From: Methylobacterium sp. GXS13
GTDB lineage: Bacteria > Pseudomonadota > Alphaproteobacteria > Rhizobiales > Beijerinckiaceae
Length of the DNA: 64,000 bases
Direction: 5' to 3'
Assembly: GCF_001455965.1 (NCBI RefSeq)
Contig: NZ_LKKO01000025.1
Location: forward strand, 124,001 to 188,000
The notes under the pieces are model-generated. The model was not told where the DNA came from. It saw nothing but the letters and a program-made list of their open reading frames with translations, and ran no database searches. This document shows, piece after piece, positions 8,871-17,848 of the stretch (position 1 is its first letter; each line of letters starts with the position of its first letter). A program made the position numbers and the translations under genes.

Positions 8871-9050
8871 GCGCCCTACGACTCGACCACTGGCTGCAAG
8901 TTCAACCTTGACATGGAGGAAATGACGACGGGCTATGCCGTCGCGGACCCCACGCTGCTCAAGAACCTGAAACCGGGAGACTTCGTCGAATTCGATGCCG
9001 ATCGGGCGAAAGGCCACTACGCCGTCACGACGATACGAAAGGTGCGATGA
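8871..9050 (+). pseudogene. CusF-like periplasmic copper-binding protein fragment
   Basis: The open frame from 8871 to the TGA at 9048 encodes the C-terminal part of a CusF-type OB-fold: LDMEEMTTGYAVADPTLL, then KNLKPGDFVEFDAD and HYAVTTI. CusF family members share the pattern M.M.Y.V.D..LL..LKPGD.V.F. The normal first strands, signal peptide and start are missing, and an in-frame stop lies just upstream. I therefore call it a truncated gene. It sits downstream of the small HMA gene and before the convergent RND gene. Confidence 0.6.
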
Positions 9051-9245
9051 GGACGGTTTCTTGAGACCCGTCAGACACTGGGGTGGGCCTCGGCGCAAGT
9101 CACGTGACTCCACCTCGCCGATAGCGAGCGAAGGTGCTGCGCACGTTCAAGCGTATCGCCTCATAATTCTCGAAGCGAATCGAGCATTCCCGAAAAACTC
9201 GGTCCTGTCGTGAGATTGGCGGGCATCGGAAGGGGTGATGCGCAT

Positions 9246-12200
9246 TTACTCGGCCGCCTTGGCGGATCGTCGGTACATGCGTTCGGCCGGTTGCAGGATC
9301 AATGGCGCCTTCCCGAACCGCGTGTAGAGCGCCGGCAGGAGGGCGAGGGTGAGCAGGGTCGCGCTGATCAAGCCGCCGATGACCACGGTCGCCAGCGGCT
9401 TCTGGACCTCCGCCCCCGTGCCCGTCGCCAGCGCCATCGGCACGAAGCCGAGCGCCGCGACGAGTGCGGTCATCACCACCGGTCGGAGCCGGGTCATCGC
9501 CCCCTCGCGAACGGCGGTCGGGACGTCGGCCCCATCGGCGACCAGTTGCTTGACATGGTTGAGGAGCACGAGGCCATTGAGGACCGCCACCCCGGATAGG
9601 GCGATGAACCCGACCGCCGCCGAAACCGAAAACGGCATACCCCGCAGCGACAGGGCCGCGACGCCGCCGGTGAGCGCCAACGGCACCGCGCTGAACACGA
9701 TGGCCGCGTCGCGCGCCGAGCCGAGCGCCCCGAGCAGCAGGATGAAGATCAGGGCGAAGCAGGCCGGCACCACGACCATCAGGCGCTGGCGCGCCGCCGT
9801 CAGGTTCTCGAACTGGCCGCCCCAGCGCACCTCGTAGCCCGCCGGCAGCGTCACCTCCTTAGCGATGCGTGCCTGCGCCTCCGCCACGAGAGAGCCGATG
9901 TCGCGTCCGCGCACGTTGGCGGTCACCACCACCCGACGGCGTCCGTCCTCGCGGCTGACCTGGTTGGGCCCTTCGGTGAAACTGAACGAGGTGACCTGGC
10001 GGAGCGGCACGCTCGCGCCCTCCGCCATCCCGGTCTTGGCCGGCAGCGGCAGCGGCAGGTTCTTCAGTGCCTCGACGTCGCCGCGGATCGCGTCGGAGAG
10101 GCGCACTACGATCTTGAAGCGACGGTCGCCCTCGAACACCAAGCCGGCGTCCTTGCCGCCGATGGCCGTGCCGATGACGTCCTGCACGTCGGCGAGGCTC
10201 AGGCCCCGCCGGGCGATCTCGCGCCGGTCGATCCTGATGTCCAGGAACGGCAGGCCGACCGCCTCCTCGACCTTCACGTCCGCCGCGCCGTCGAGCCCGC
10301 GCAGGATGCCGGCGATCCGGTTGGCGCCCTCGACCATCGGCCCGAACTCCTCCCCGAACACCTTCACCGCAAGGTCGTCGCGGACGCCCGCGACGAGCTC
10401 GTTGAAGCGCATCTGGATCGGCTGGGAGAACCCGAGCAGGGCGCCGGGGATCAGCTTCGCCTCCGCCTCAAGCTGGCCGATCATGGCCTCCTTGGTCAGG
10501 TCCGGATCGGGCCACGCCGCCTGGGGCTTCATGATGAGGTAGGCGTCACAGGCGTTGGGCGGCATCGGGTCGGCGGCGATGTCCGGGGTGCCGCACCGCG
10601 AGAACACGAAGGCGACCTGCGGAAACTTGCTCATCGCCTCCTCGACGCCGAGCTGCATCGATTGCGACTGCGAGATCGAGGTCGACGGGATGCGCCGGGC
10701 CTCCATGACGATGTTCTTCTCGTCGAGCGTCGGGGCGAACTCCTGCCCGAGGGTCGTGAACAAGGCGGCCGCGAGTCCGAGAACGACCACCGCCCCCGCG
10801 ACGAAGGCTATGGGCGCCCGGATCGCACCGTCGAGGAGTGGGCGGTAGGCCGCCTTGATCCCCCGGATGAAGGCGTTTTCGGACTCGCTCACGCGGCCGG
10901 TGACGAAGGTCGCGATCATCGCCGGCACGAAGGTCAGCGAGAGAATGAATGCCGCCACGAGGGCGATCAGGACTGTCAGCGCCATCGGCGTGAAGGTCTT
11001 GCCCTCGACCCCGGTGAAGGTGAGGAGCGGCACGTAGACGAGGATGATGATCGCCTGCCCGTAGACGGTCGGCTTGATCATCTCCTCGGCCGAGACCCGT
11101 ACCGTCGTGAGCCTCTCGTCCCGCGTGAGCTTGCGACCGAGCTCGTGCTGGCGCTCGGCGAGGTGGCGCAGGCTGTTCTCGGCGATGATGACCGCGCCGT
11201 CGACGATCAGGCCGAAGTCTAGCGCGCCCAGGCTCATAAGGTTGGCGCTGATGCGGCCTGCCAACATACCGGTGGCGGTCAGCATCATCGCCACCGGGAT
11301 GACCAGCGCCGTGATGATGGCGGCGCGGATGTTGCCGAGCGCCAGGAACAGTACGACGATGACGAGGAGCGCCCCCTCGGCGAGGTTCCTGGCCACCGTC
11401 TTGATCGTGGCGTCGACGAGCTCGGTCCGGCTCAGGAGGGTTCGCGCCACGATGCCCGGAGGCAGCAGCTTGTTGATCTCGGTTATCTTGGCATCCGCCG
11501 CGGCCGACACCGTGCGGCTGTTGCCGCCTATGAGCATCAGGGCGGTACCGAGCACCACCTCGTGCCCGTTCTCGCTGGCCGAGCCGGTCCGGAGCTCGCG
11601 CCCGATGGTGACGTTCGCGACGTCGCGAACCGGGATCGGCACCCCGGCGCGGGTCGCGACCACGATCTCGGCGATCTCGCCCATGTTCTCGATCAGGCCG
11701 CCGGCCCGGACGATGTAGCCCTCGCCGTTGCGCTCGACGTAGTTGGCCCCACGAGTGGCGTTGTTGGCCTCGATGGCATCGGCCACGTCCTTGAACGACA
11801 GGCCGTAGCCCACGAGCCGCATCGGGTCGGGCTGGACCTGGTACTCCTTGACGTAGCCGCCGATGGCGTCGGCGCCGGCGACCCCGGGCACGCTCTTCAT
11901 CTGCGGCCGGATGATCCAGTCCTGCACCGTGCGGAGGTAGACCGTGCGACGGAACTCGTCGGTCAGGCGCTCGCCCTCGGGGGTCAGGTAGCTGCCGTCC
12001 GTCTGCCAGCCGGGCTTGCCGTCCCGGACGGGCGCCCCTTCGCCCGGCGGGAGGTACTCGACCGCCCACCAGTAGATCTCCCCGAGGCCGGTGGAGATCG
12101 GCCCGAGCTTGATCTCGACCCCGGGCGGCAGCGTCCCGCGGACCTCGACGAGGCGCTCGTTGACCTGGGCGCGGGCGAAGTAGACGTCGACCTTGTCGCT

Positions 12201-12491
12201 GAACACCGCGGTGAGCTGGGCGAAGCCGTTGCGCGAGAACGAGCGCATGGTCTCCAGGCCGGGGGTCCCGGCGAGCGCCCGCTCGATCAGCACCGTGACC
12301 TGCTTCTCGATCTCGACCGGCGTCAGCGACGTGGCGACGGCGTTGATCTGGACCTGGTTGTTGGTGACGTCGGGCACGGCGTCGATGGGTAGCCGGGACA
12401 GCGACCACGCACCGAGGGCGGTGGCGATGAGGGTCACCAGGATGACCGCGTAGCGATTGGTGACGGAGAAGGCGAGGATCGGGCGGATCAT
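9246..12491 (-). CDS. HME-RND heavy-metal efflux pump (CzcA/CnrA/NccA-like)
   Basis: 1081 residues, full length for the family (about 1030-1080). Twelve membrane helices in two halves and two large periplasmic loops are evident. The TM4 motif DFGLIVDGAVIIAEN assigns it to the Zn/Co/Ni-type HME pumps, as for the first pump at the left edge. It begins 3 bp after the adaptor gene. The divergent CsoR/InrS-like regulator and the Ni/Co-looking neighbours suggest nickel or cobalt, by inference. No outer-membrane factor gene follows; the next sequence is the CusF-like remnant, so the pump must borrow an outer-membrane channel or is incomplete. Confidence 0.95.
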   Translation of the reverse strand: MIRPILAFSVTNRYAVILVTLIATALGAWSLSRLPIDAVPDVTNNQVQINAVATSLTPVEIEKQVTVLIERALAGTPGLETMRSFSRNGFAQLTAVFSDKVDVYFARAQVNERLVEVRGTLPPGVEIKLGPISTGLGEIYWWAVEYLPPGEGAPVRDGKPGWQTDGSYLTPEGERLTDEFRRTVYLRTVQDWIIRPQMKSVPGVAGADAIGGYVKEYQVQPDPMRLVGYGLSFKDVADAIEANNATRGANYVERNGEGYIVRAGGLIENMGEIAEIVVATRAGVPIPVRDVANVTIGRELRTGSASENGHEVVLGTALMLIGGNSRTVSAAADAKITEINKLLPPGIVARTLLSRTELVDATIKTVARNLAEGALLVIVVLFLALGNIRAAIITALVIPVAMMLTATGMLAGRISANLMSLGALDFGLIVDGAVIIAENSLRHLAERQHELGRKLTRDERLTTVRVSAEEMIKPTVYGQAIIILVYVPLLTFTGVEGKTFTPMALTVLIALVAAFILSLTFVPAMIATFVTGRVSESENAFIRGIKAAYRPLLDGAIRAPIAFVAGAVVVLGLAAALFTTLGQEFAPTLDEKNIVMEARRIPSTSISQSQSMQLGVEEAMSKFPQVAFVFSRCGTPDIAADPMPPNACDAYLIMKPQAAWPDPDLTKEAMIGQLEAEAKLIPGALLGFSQPIQMRFNELVAGVRDDLAVKVFGEEFGPMVEGANRIAGILRGLDGAADVKVEEAVGLPFLDIRIDRREIARRGLSLADVQDVIGTAIGGKDAGLVFEGDRRFKIVVRLSDAIRGDVEALKNLPLPLPAKTGMAEGASVPLRQVTSFSFTEGPNQVSREDGRRRVVVTANVRGRDIGSLVAEAQARIAKEVTLPAGYEVRWGGQFENLTAARQRLMVVVPACFALIFILLLGALGSARDAAIVFSAVPLALTGGVAALSLRGMPFSVSAAVGFIALSGVAVLNGLVLLNHVKQLVADGADVPTAVREGAMTRLRPVVMTALVAALGFVPMALATGTGAEVQKPLATVVIGGLISATLLTLALLPALYTRFGKAPLILQPAERMYRRSAKAAE

Positions 12492-12494
12492 GGC

Positions 12495-13736
12495 TCAGTC
12501 CTCCGCCGCGGCCTTGCCGAGCTCGGCCTTCAGGATGAAGCTGTTGCCGATGACGATGACGTCGCCGGGCTCCAGCCCCGTGGTGATCTCGACGTGCCCG
12601 TCGTCGGAGCGCCCGACTCCGATGGGTCTCGCCTCGAAGCCGCCCTCGACCTTCACGAACACGGTCGGCTTGCCCGCGATGGTCTGGATCGCCTCGGAGG
12701 GGACGAGGGTGCGCACCGGCTTGTCCGAGACCGCGATCTCCGCCGATACGAAGGACCCGGGCCGCCACCGCTCCTCGGGGTTGGGCAACTCGGCCACGAC
12801 CCGGGCGGCGCGGGTGTTCTGGTCGAGGACCGGGCCGATGAAGACGATCCTGCCCTCGGCGCGCTCGCCGGTCGCCTGGGTCCACACGGTGACCGTCTGG
12901 CCCTCGCGCGCCAGCGGCAGGTCGCCCGGAGAGACCGCGAGGTCGACCCAGACCTGGGCAAGGTTGACCACACTGTAGAGCTCGGTCTCCAGGTTGTCGC
13001 GTCCTACCGCGGCGCCGAGGTCGACCCTGCGTTCGACGATCTTTCCGGCGATGGGGGACCGGATCTCCTGTCGCTCGAACTGCGCCGCCGGCAGGGTCGG
13101 CAGGGCCTCGATCTCGGCGGGGCTCAACCCAAGAAAAGTGAGCTTGCGCCGGGCCGAATCGACCTTGACCTTGAGCTCCTCGTAGCTCGCCTGAGAACGA
13201 AGGTACTGCTGCTCGGACGAGATGCGCTTGTCCCACAGCGACTGGTCGCGCTCGTACAGGGTCTTCTGCAGGCCGGCGGACAGGCGGGCGGCGAGGTACT
13301 CGCTCTTGGTGTCGGCGATCTCGCGGCTGTCGAGCAGGGCGACGACCTCGCCCTTGGCGACCCGGTCGCCGAGGCCCTTGCGCAGCTCAGCCACCGTCCC
13401 CTGGGTCTTCACCGCGATGCGGGCGGTGTTGTTGGCGCTCGGGACGATGGTGCCCGGCACGTGGAGGTGGCGGGCGAGCCGACCGCCCTGGACGGCGTCG
13501 GTGCGGATGCCGGCCTTGGCGATCTGGTCCTGGGTCAATCGGACGAGGCCCGGCTCCTCGGGCTTCGGTACCGCCGCCGGCATCGATGCAGGGCTGCCGG
13601 TGGCAGCGGGAGTGGTTGGGAGAAGCCCGCTTTGCGCAAGGCGTGACCGGAGCGCGTCCGGTGCGCCCGGCCAGACGGTCGCGATCAGGAAGCCGCCGCC
13701 GACAGCCCCCAGGACAAGGAGGGTACGTCTGAACAT
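12495..13736 (-). CDS. RND efflux periplasmic adaptor (HlyD/CnrB/CzcB family)
   Basis: 413 residues from the ATG at 13736 (MFRRTLLVLGAVGGGFL), which gives a proper N-terminal anchor; a TTG six codons upstream is the alternative. A Pro/Ala-rich linker follows, then the barrel-sandwich half-motifs (LARHLHVPGTIVPS and KGEVVALLDSREI), the alpha-hairpin (residues about 140-220) and the beta-barrel (IVERRVDLGAAVG, LPNPEERWRPGSFV). It lacks the His-rich arm of its paralogue at 1517-2884. It couples directly to the pump gene. Confidence 0.93.
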   Translation of the reverse strand: MFRRTLLVLGAVGGGFLIATVWPGAPDALRSRLAQSGLLPTTPAATGSPASMPAAVPKPEEPGLVRLTQDQIAKAGIRTDAVQGGRLARHLHVPGTIVPSANNTARIAVKTQGTVAELRKGLGDRVAKGEVVALLDSREIADTKSEYLAARLSAGLQKTLYERDQSLWDKRISSEQQYLRSQASYEELKVKVDSARRKLTFLGLSPAEIEALPTLPAAQFERQEIRSPIAGKIVERRVDLGAAVGRDNLETELYSVVNLAQVWVDLAVSPGDLPLAREGQTVTVWTQATGERAEGRIVFIGPVLDQNTRAARVVAELPNPEERWRPGSFVSAEIAVSDKPVRTLVPSEAIQTIAGKPTVFVKVEGGFEARPIGVGRSDDGHVEITTGLEPGDVIVIGNSFILKAELGKAAAED

Positions 13737-13838
13737 GTCGATGCCATGAGCCAACGCCGCCGGGTGCCGCCGAATGGCAGGCCCGGGGAGCGCAGGTGCG
13801 TTGGAGGAAAGGGCCCGACGGTGCCGGGCGGCCCAGCC

Positions 13839-14198
13839 TCAGCCCCTAGGTGGCTCGAACGGCGCCCTGCCTTCGCCGCTCCTTCGGGCGAGGTGGTGGA
13901 CGGGCTGGAACCGGACGTCGGTGCCTCTCGCGGACATCGGCATGCCGGATGGGTGGGCAGTCGCCAGGGTCTGCGCGTGGGAATGCGCGTGATGGGCAAG
14001 GTCACCCGGACCGGACCCGTCGGGACCATGATCGCCGTCGTGGTCGTCGCCGTGATCGATCCCGTGGAAGGCGTGGACATGGGCGGCCGCGCTATCGCCG
14101 CGCGCTTCCGCGACCAACGGCATGACCGAGGTCGCCATCAGCACGATTGCGACGAGCACCGATAGGAACCGCCCGATCCGACCCACCCTCGACGCCAC
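13839..14198 (-). CDS. Small exported His-rich protein ahead of the second RND operon
   Basis: About 119 residues from a GTG at 14198. A hydrophobic signal segment (FLSVLVAIVLMATSVMPLVAEA) precedes a His/Asp-rich run (HVHAFHGIDHGDDHDGDHG) and a second His cluster (HHAHSHAQ). It is the first gene of the second RND operon, matching the Cys/His-rich protein before the first one. It is divergent from the CsoR-like gene at 14274, with a G/C-tract dyad between them. A periplasmic metal-buffer or sensing role is inferred. The exact start is uncertain. Confidence 0.55.
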   Translation of the reverse strand: MASRVGRIGRFLSVLVAIVLMATSVMPLVAEARGDSAAAHVHAFHGIDHGDDHDGDHGPDGSGPGDLAHHAHSHAQTLATAHPSGMPMSARGTDVRFQPVHHLARRSGEGRAPFEPPRG

Positions 14199-14245
14199 GC
14201 CTCCGCCCGATGCAGCCGTACTGGGCCGCAAATCCGTCTTCCCAC

Positions 14246-14267
14246 ATCCCACCCGGGGGGATAGGAT
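14246..14267. promoter_or_regulatory. Candidate CsoR/RcnR-family operator
   Basis: The sequence ATCCCACCCGGGGGGAT is an imperfect dyad of C and G tracts flanked by AT. This is the kind of site CsoR/RcnR-family repressors recognise. It lies 7 bp before the repressor gene start, overlaps a possible -10 (TAGGAT), and is also upstream of the divergent RND operon. It may therefore control both directions. Confidence 0.55.
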
Positions 14268-14273
14268 GTCAAC

Positions 14274-14540
14274 ATGCAGCACGCGTCGCACCCCGACATC
14301 GTCAAGCGCCTCAAGCGCGCCCACGGCCATCTCGCCGGCGTCATCGCCATGATCGAGGAGGGGCGACCTTGCGTGGACCTCGCCCAGCAGCTCCACGCGG
14401 TCGAGAGCGCGATCACAAACGCGAAGCGCGTGCTGATCGAGGACCACATGGAGCATTGCCTGGCGGACGGCGTCGAACACGGGGGCAAGTCCGCCAAGGA
14501 CGCCCTATCCGAGTTCAAGGCCATGGCGAAGTACCTCTAG
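14274..14540 (+). CDS. CsoR/RcnR-family metal-sensing repressor (InrS/CsoR-like ligands)
   Basis: 88 residues, all-helical DUF156 fold. Conserved features are the N-terminal helix VKRLKRAHGHLAGVIAMIEEG and the metal ligands Cys33, His58 and Cys62, spaced exactly as in CsoR (Cu) and InrS (Ni). N-terminal His3 and His6 could complete a nickel site. Apo-repressor binds a G/C-tract dyad and metal releases it. It is followed 11 bp later by an MFS exporter gene and is divergent from the second RND operon. With Ni/Co neighbours I favour nickel, but the C-H-C set alone also fits copper. Confidence 0.88.
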   Translation: MQHASHPDIVKRLKRAHGHLAGVIAMIEEGRPCVDLAQQLHAVESAITNAKRVLIEDHMEHCLADGVEHGGKSAKDALSEFKAMAKYL

Positions 14541-14551
14541 GACCCACCGTC

Positions 14552-15883
14552 ATGCTCGCCGTCCTTGCGAACCGGACCTACCGGCATCTCTTCGCCGCCC
14601 AGGTCATCGCCCTAATCGGCACAGGCTTGCTCACGGTCGCTCTGGGGCTGCTGGCCTACCGGCTGGCCGGGGACCGGGCCGGAGCGGTTCTCGGCACCGC
14701 CCTCGCGATCAAGATGGTCGCCTACGTCGTGGTCGCTCCCGTGGCCGGCGCGTTCACCGGGCAACTTCCCCGCCGTGCCTTCCTGGTGGCTACGGACCTC
14801 GTCCGGGCCGCCATCGCGTTGATGCTGCCCTTCGTCGATCAGGTCTGGCAGATCTACGTCCTTATCTTCGTGCTTCAGTCGGCCTCGGCGGCGTTTACCC
14901 CGACCTTCCAGGCCACCATCCCGGACATCCTGCCTGACGAGCGCGACTACACCCGGGCGCTGTCGCTCTCGCGCCTCGCCTACGACCTGGAGAACCTGCT
15001 CAGCCCGACCCTGGCGGCCCTGCTGCTCACGGTCATCAGCTACAACTGGTTGTTCGGCGGCACCGTCGTGGGCTTCCTGTGCTCGGCGGCGCTGGTCGTC
15101 TCGGTGACGTTGCCGGCGGCGACGCGGAGGGAGCGCACCGGTGGGATCTACGACCGCACCACGCGAGGCCTGCGGATCTACCTGGCGACCCCGCGCCTTC
15201 GGGGCCTGCTCGCCCTCAACCTCGCGGTCGCCACTGCAGGGGCGATGGTCATCGTCAACACCGTGGTGATCGTCCAGGCCCTGCTCGGACGCCCCCAGAA
15301 CGACGTCGCCATCGCGCTCGGGCTCTTCGGGGGCGGCTCGATGATCGCGGCCCTGGTGCTGCCGCGGGTGCTCGACCGCTTGTCAGACCGTGGCGTCATG
15401 CTGCCGTCCGCGGCCTTCCTTGGCGTCGTCCTCGTCGGGGTCGCGGTGCTGACCTGGGGCGGGTCCATCGACTGGCCGGTGCTGCTCGGGACGTGGCTGG
15501 CCCTTGGGATCGGCTACTCAGCCGCCCAGACGCCTACGGGACGCCTGCTGCGTCGCTCGGCGAGCCCCGAGGACCGGCCGGCGGTGTTCGCCGCCCAGTT
15601 CGCGCTCTCGCACGCGTCGTGGCTCGTGACCTACCCGCTGGCGGGATGGCTCGGCGCCACCGTCGGGATGCCGACGACCCTGGCGGTCCTCGGCGCGCTG
15701 ACCGTCGCGGGGGTCGTGGCGGCCGCCTTGCTCTGGCCCGCGTCAGACCCGGATGTCGTCGAACATGCCCACGGGGATCTCGACCCGTCCCATCCCCACG
15801 TCCAGGGGATCGGACACGGTCGGCACGAGCATGCCTTCGTCATCGACGACCTGCACCGGCAATGGCCTGCCAGGGCGGGTTGA
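14552..15883 (+). CDS. MFS exporter with His-rich C-terminal tail (NreB-like nickel resistance candidate)
   Basis: 443 residues, about twelve hydrophobic helices of the major facilitator superfamily, starting MLAVLANRTYRHLFAAQVIALIGTG. The last 40 residues are cytosolic and His-rich (EHAHGDLDPSHPHV, then GHGRHEHAF). This resembles the His-rich tail of NreB-type nickel exporters. It is the second gene of an operon with the CsoR/InrS-like repressor. I infer Ni or Co export from tail and context; overall MFS membership is firm. Confidence 0.87.
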   Translation: MLAVLANRTYRHLFAAQVIALIGTGLLTVALGLLAYRLAGDRAGAVLGTALAIKMVAYVVVAPVAGAFTGQLPRRAFLVATDLVRAAIALMLPFVDQVWQIYVLIFVLQSASAAFTPTFQATIPDILPDERDYTRALSLSRLAYDLENLLSPTLAALLLTVISYNWLFGGTVVGFLCSAALVVSVTLPAATRRERTGGIYDRTTRGLRIYLATPRLRGLLALNLAVATAGAMVIVNTVVIVQALLGRPQNDVAIALGLFGGGSMIAALVLPRVLDRLSDRGVMLPSAAFLGVVLVGVAVLTWGGSIDWPVLLGTWLALGIGYSAAQTPTGRLLRRSASPEDRPAVFAAQFALSHASWLVTYPLAGWLGATVGMPTTLAVLGALTVAGVVAAALLWPASDPDVVEHAHGDLDPSHPHVQGIGHGRHEHAFVIDDLHRQWPARAG

Positions 15884-16182
15884 GACCGGGCTATAATCGG
15901 GTGGGGCTTTACCCCGTTCGGCACGGTCGTCCCCTTTGATAGAGGCGCTCCGAGCCTCGCGACGAAGCGTGATTTCGCGAGTCGCCGATTCCGACGACCG
16001 CAATTTTTCTCAAGGCGGCACTTGGCCACTCATCGGAGGCGGTCTCGTTGCCGGGCACCGAGGCTGCGAACGGACCGAGAGGGACCGTCTCGGCGGTTGG
16101 ACCGAATGTCGCCCCTGCCGGGGCAGCACGGGGGCCTCCGAGAAGTCCGAGACGTGTCAGCGAGACGGAAGGCGCAATGCCT

Positions 16183-17469
16183 CTATCGGCGCGGCACCAT
16201 ACGGATCTCGACCGTGAGGTGGGACAGGTTTCCGAACGGCGCGAGAAGGTGACGATAGAAGTCCGGCCCGCGCGCCTGTGCCGTGGCAACCGAGACGATG
16301 GCACCGAGGTGACCGGGGCCCAACCGCCACACGTGCAGGTCGGCGACGCGGTCGCCCTGTTCCTCGATGACGCTCCGCACCTTCCGGACGAGACCCTGAT
16401 CGGGCTGCATGTCGAGAAGGACCCCACCCGTGTCCCGTACCAAGGTGTAGGCCCAACTCGCGATCACGACCGATCCGATGATGGCGGCCAAGGGATCCAT
16501 CCAGGTCCAACCCAGGAAGCGGGCGAGCAAAAGGCCGCCGATCACCAGCACCGAGACGGCGGCGTCGGCCACCACGTGCACCACGGCCGCTCGCATGTTG
16601 TTGTCCCGGTGCATGGCGCCGTGATGCCCATGCGCATGCTCCTCGAAGGTCACGGACCCGGCCCGTTCCGATCCCGGGAAGCACAGGGTCGCCTCGAAGG
16701 CGTGGGGCTCTGGGATCATCTCGATGCTCTCGACGACGTCGCCCTTGCGGGTCATCGCGAAAGTCTGCCGCGTTCCGTCCGGGCGTACCGTCTCGATTGT
16801 CATGGCCTCGACCGGGGCGAGGGACTCCGCACCCTGCGCTGTCAATCGGAAGCGTGGCGGCACGCCGTCCTCGTGGATCTCCAGGCCGAACGTCTCCGTC
16901 GGTGTCACGATGGTCCGCGCCGCGTCGTCATGGTCTTCGTGACCATGCTCGTGGCCGTGATGATGTCCGTGGCCGTGGTCGTGGTCGCTTCCCAGGAGCC
17001 AGACGCTGGCGAGGTTCACGCCGAGGCCGAGCACCGCGATGGCGATGGTCTCGTTGTAGTCGATGGCCACGGGCTCGATGAGCCGGAGCACCGCCTCGTA
17101 AGCGATCAGCAGGGCGATCATCGCGAGCACGATGGCGCTGGTGAACCCGGCGAGGTCTCCGAACTTACCCGTCCCGAAGGTGAAGCGGTCATCGTCGGCA
17201 TGCCGGCGTGCATAGCGATAGGCCATTGCGGCGAGCAGGAGGGCCCCCGCATGCGTCGACATATGCAGGCCGTCGGCGACGAGGGCGATGGAGCCGAACA
17301 GCATGCCGCCGACGATCTCGGCGGCCATCATGACACCGCAGAGCGCGATGACGGCCCAGGTCCGGCGCTCGTTGCGGTCATGACCTTCGCCGAGAAAGAT
17401 ATGTGAGTGACCGTGGGCCTCGGCCGGGGCGGAGGGAGCGTGCCCCGGGCTTGCGTGCATCATGTCCAT
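16183..17469 (-). CDS. dmeF: CDF-family Ni/Co exporter with His-rich loop (DmeF-like)
   Basis: 428 residues from the ATG at 17469. CDF marks include ADGLHMSTH in TM2 and HVVADAAVSV in TM5. Between TM4 and TM5 is a long cytosolic insert with a dense His tract (residues about 163-180), an unusual small globular segment, and another His cluster (EEHAHGHHGAMHRD). This large His-rich insert is characteristic of DmeF-type Ni/Co exporters. It follows the RcnR-type repressor gene by 8 bp, reproducing the dmeRF operon known from rhizobia. The symbol rests on this arrangement and the family. Confidence 0.88.
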   Translation of the reverse strand: MDMMHASPGHAPSAPAEAHGHSHIFLGEGHDRNERRTWAVIALCGVMMAAEIVGGMLFGSIALVADGLHMSTHAGALLLAAMAYRYARRHADDDRFTFGTGKFGDLAGFTSAIVLAMIALLIAYEAVLRLIEPVAIDYNETIAIAVLGLGVNLASVWLLGSDHDHGHGHHHGHEHGHEDHDDAARTIVTPTETFGLEIHEDGVPPRFRLTAQGAESLAPVEAMTIETVRPDGTRQTFAMTRKGDVVESIEMIPEPHAFEATLCFPGSERAGSVTFEEHAHGHHGAMHRDNNMRAAVVHVVADAAVSVLVIGGLLLARFLGWTWMDPLAAIIGSVVIASWAYTLVRDTGGVLLDMQPDQGLVRKVRSVIEEQGDRVADLHVWRLGPGHLGAIVSVATAQARGPDFYRHLLAPFGNLSHLTVEIRMVPRR

Positions 17470-17477
17470 GCGGGATC

Positions 17478-17756
17478 TCACTTCAGGTAGGTGCGGATGA
17501 CCTCGATCAGCTCGGACGCACCCCTGGCACGGTTCGGATCGGGTTCGTGTGCGGGATCGACGACGTGATGGCGGATGTGCTCCTCCATCAGTTCGGAGGT
17601 CAGTCCGTTGATGGCCCCGCGCATCGAGGCGACCAGCATAAGGACGTCGGAGCAGCCGATCTCCGCCTCCAGGGCGCGCTCGACGGCCTCCGCCTGTCCC
17701 TTGATCCGGCGCACGCGCGCCAAGAGCTTGGTCTTGTCCTTGACGGTGTGGGCCAT
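17478..17756 (-). CDS. dmeR: RcnR-type Ni/Co-sensing repressor (DmeR-like)
   Basis: 92 residues. The first residues (MAHTVKDKTKLLARVRRIKG) and the ligand set His3, Cys35, His60, His64 match the nickel/cobalt site of RcnR residue for residue. This separates it from the C-H-C protein at 14274. It is first in a two-gene operon with the DmeF-like exporter. A dyad ATAGGG-N5-CCCTAT lies about 30 bp upstream of the start and is the obvious operator, so the operon should be autorepressed and released by Ni or Co. Confidence 0.9.
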   Translation of the reverse strand: MAHTVKDKTKLLARVRRIKGQAEAVERALEAEIGCSDVLMLVASMRGAINGLTSELMEEHIRHHVVDPAHEPDPNRARGASELIEVIRTYLK

Positions 17757-17785
17757 GACATCGGCTTCCTCGTTCCTCTAGTAAC

Positions 17786-17802
17786 ATAGGGGGCTACCCT
17801 AT
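17786..17802. promoter_or_regulatory. Operator dyad upstream of the dmeRF-like operon
   Basis: ATAGGG-GGCTA-CCCTAT is a perfect 6-bp inverted repeat with G/C tracts flanked by AT. This is the type of site bound by RcnR-family repressors. It lies 30 bp before the repressor start codon on the minus strand. Confidence 0.68.
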
Positions 17803-17848
17803 ACATGTCGAGTGGCCGTTGGACGCACGTTTTCGGAAGGGCGCTCTC

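Noticed and set aside
10546..13236. 896-codon minus-strand frame inside the second RND operon
   Set aside because: Shadow frame of the pump and adaptor genes, Arg/Gly/Pro-rich.
16048..17406. Long plus-strand open frame opposite dmeF
   Set aside because: Antisense of a well-supported CDF gene; its His/Asp-rich look is the reverse complement of the His tracts.
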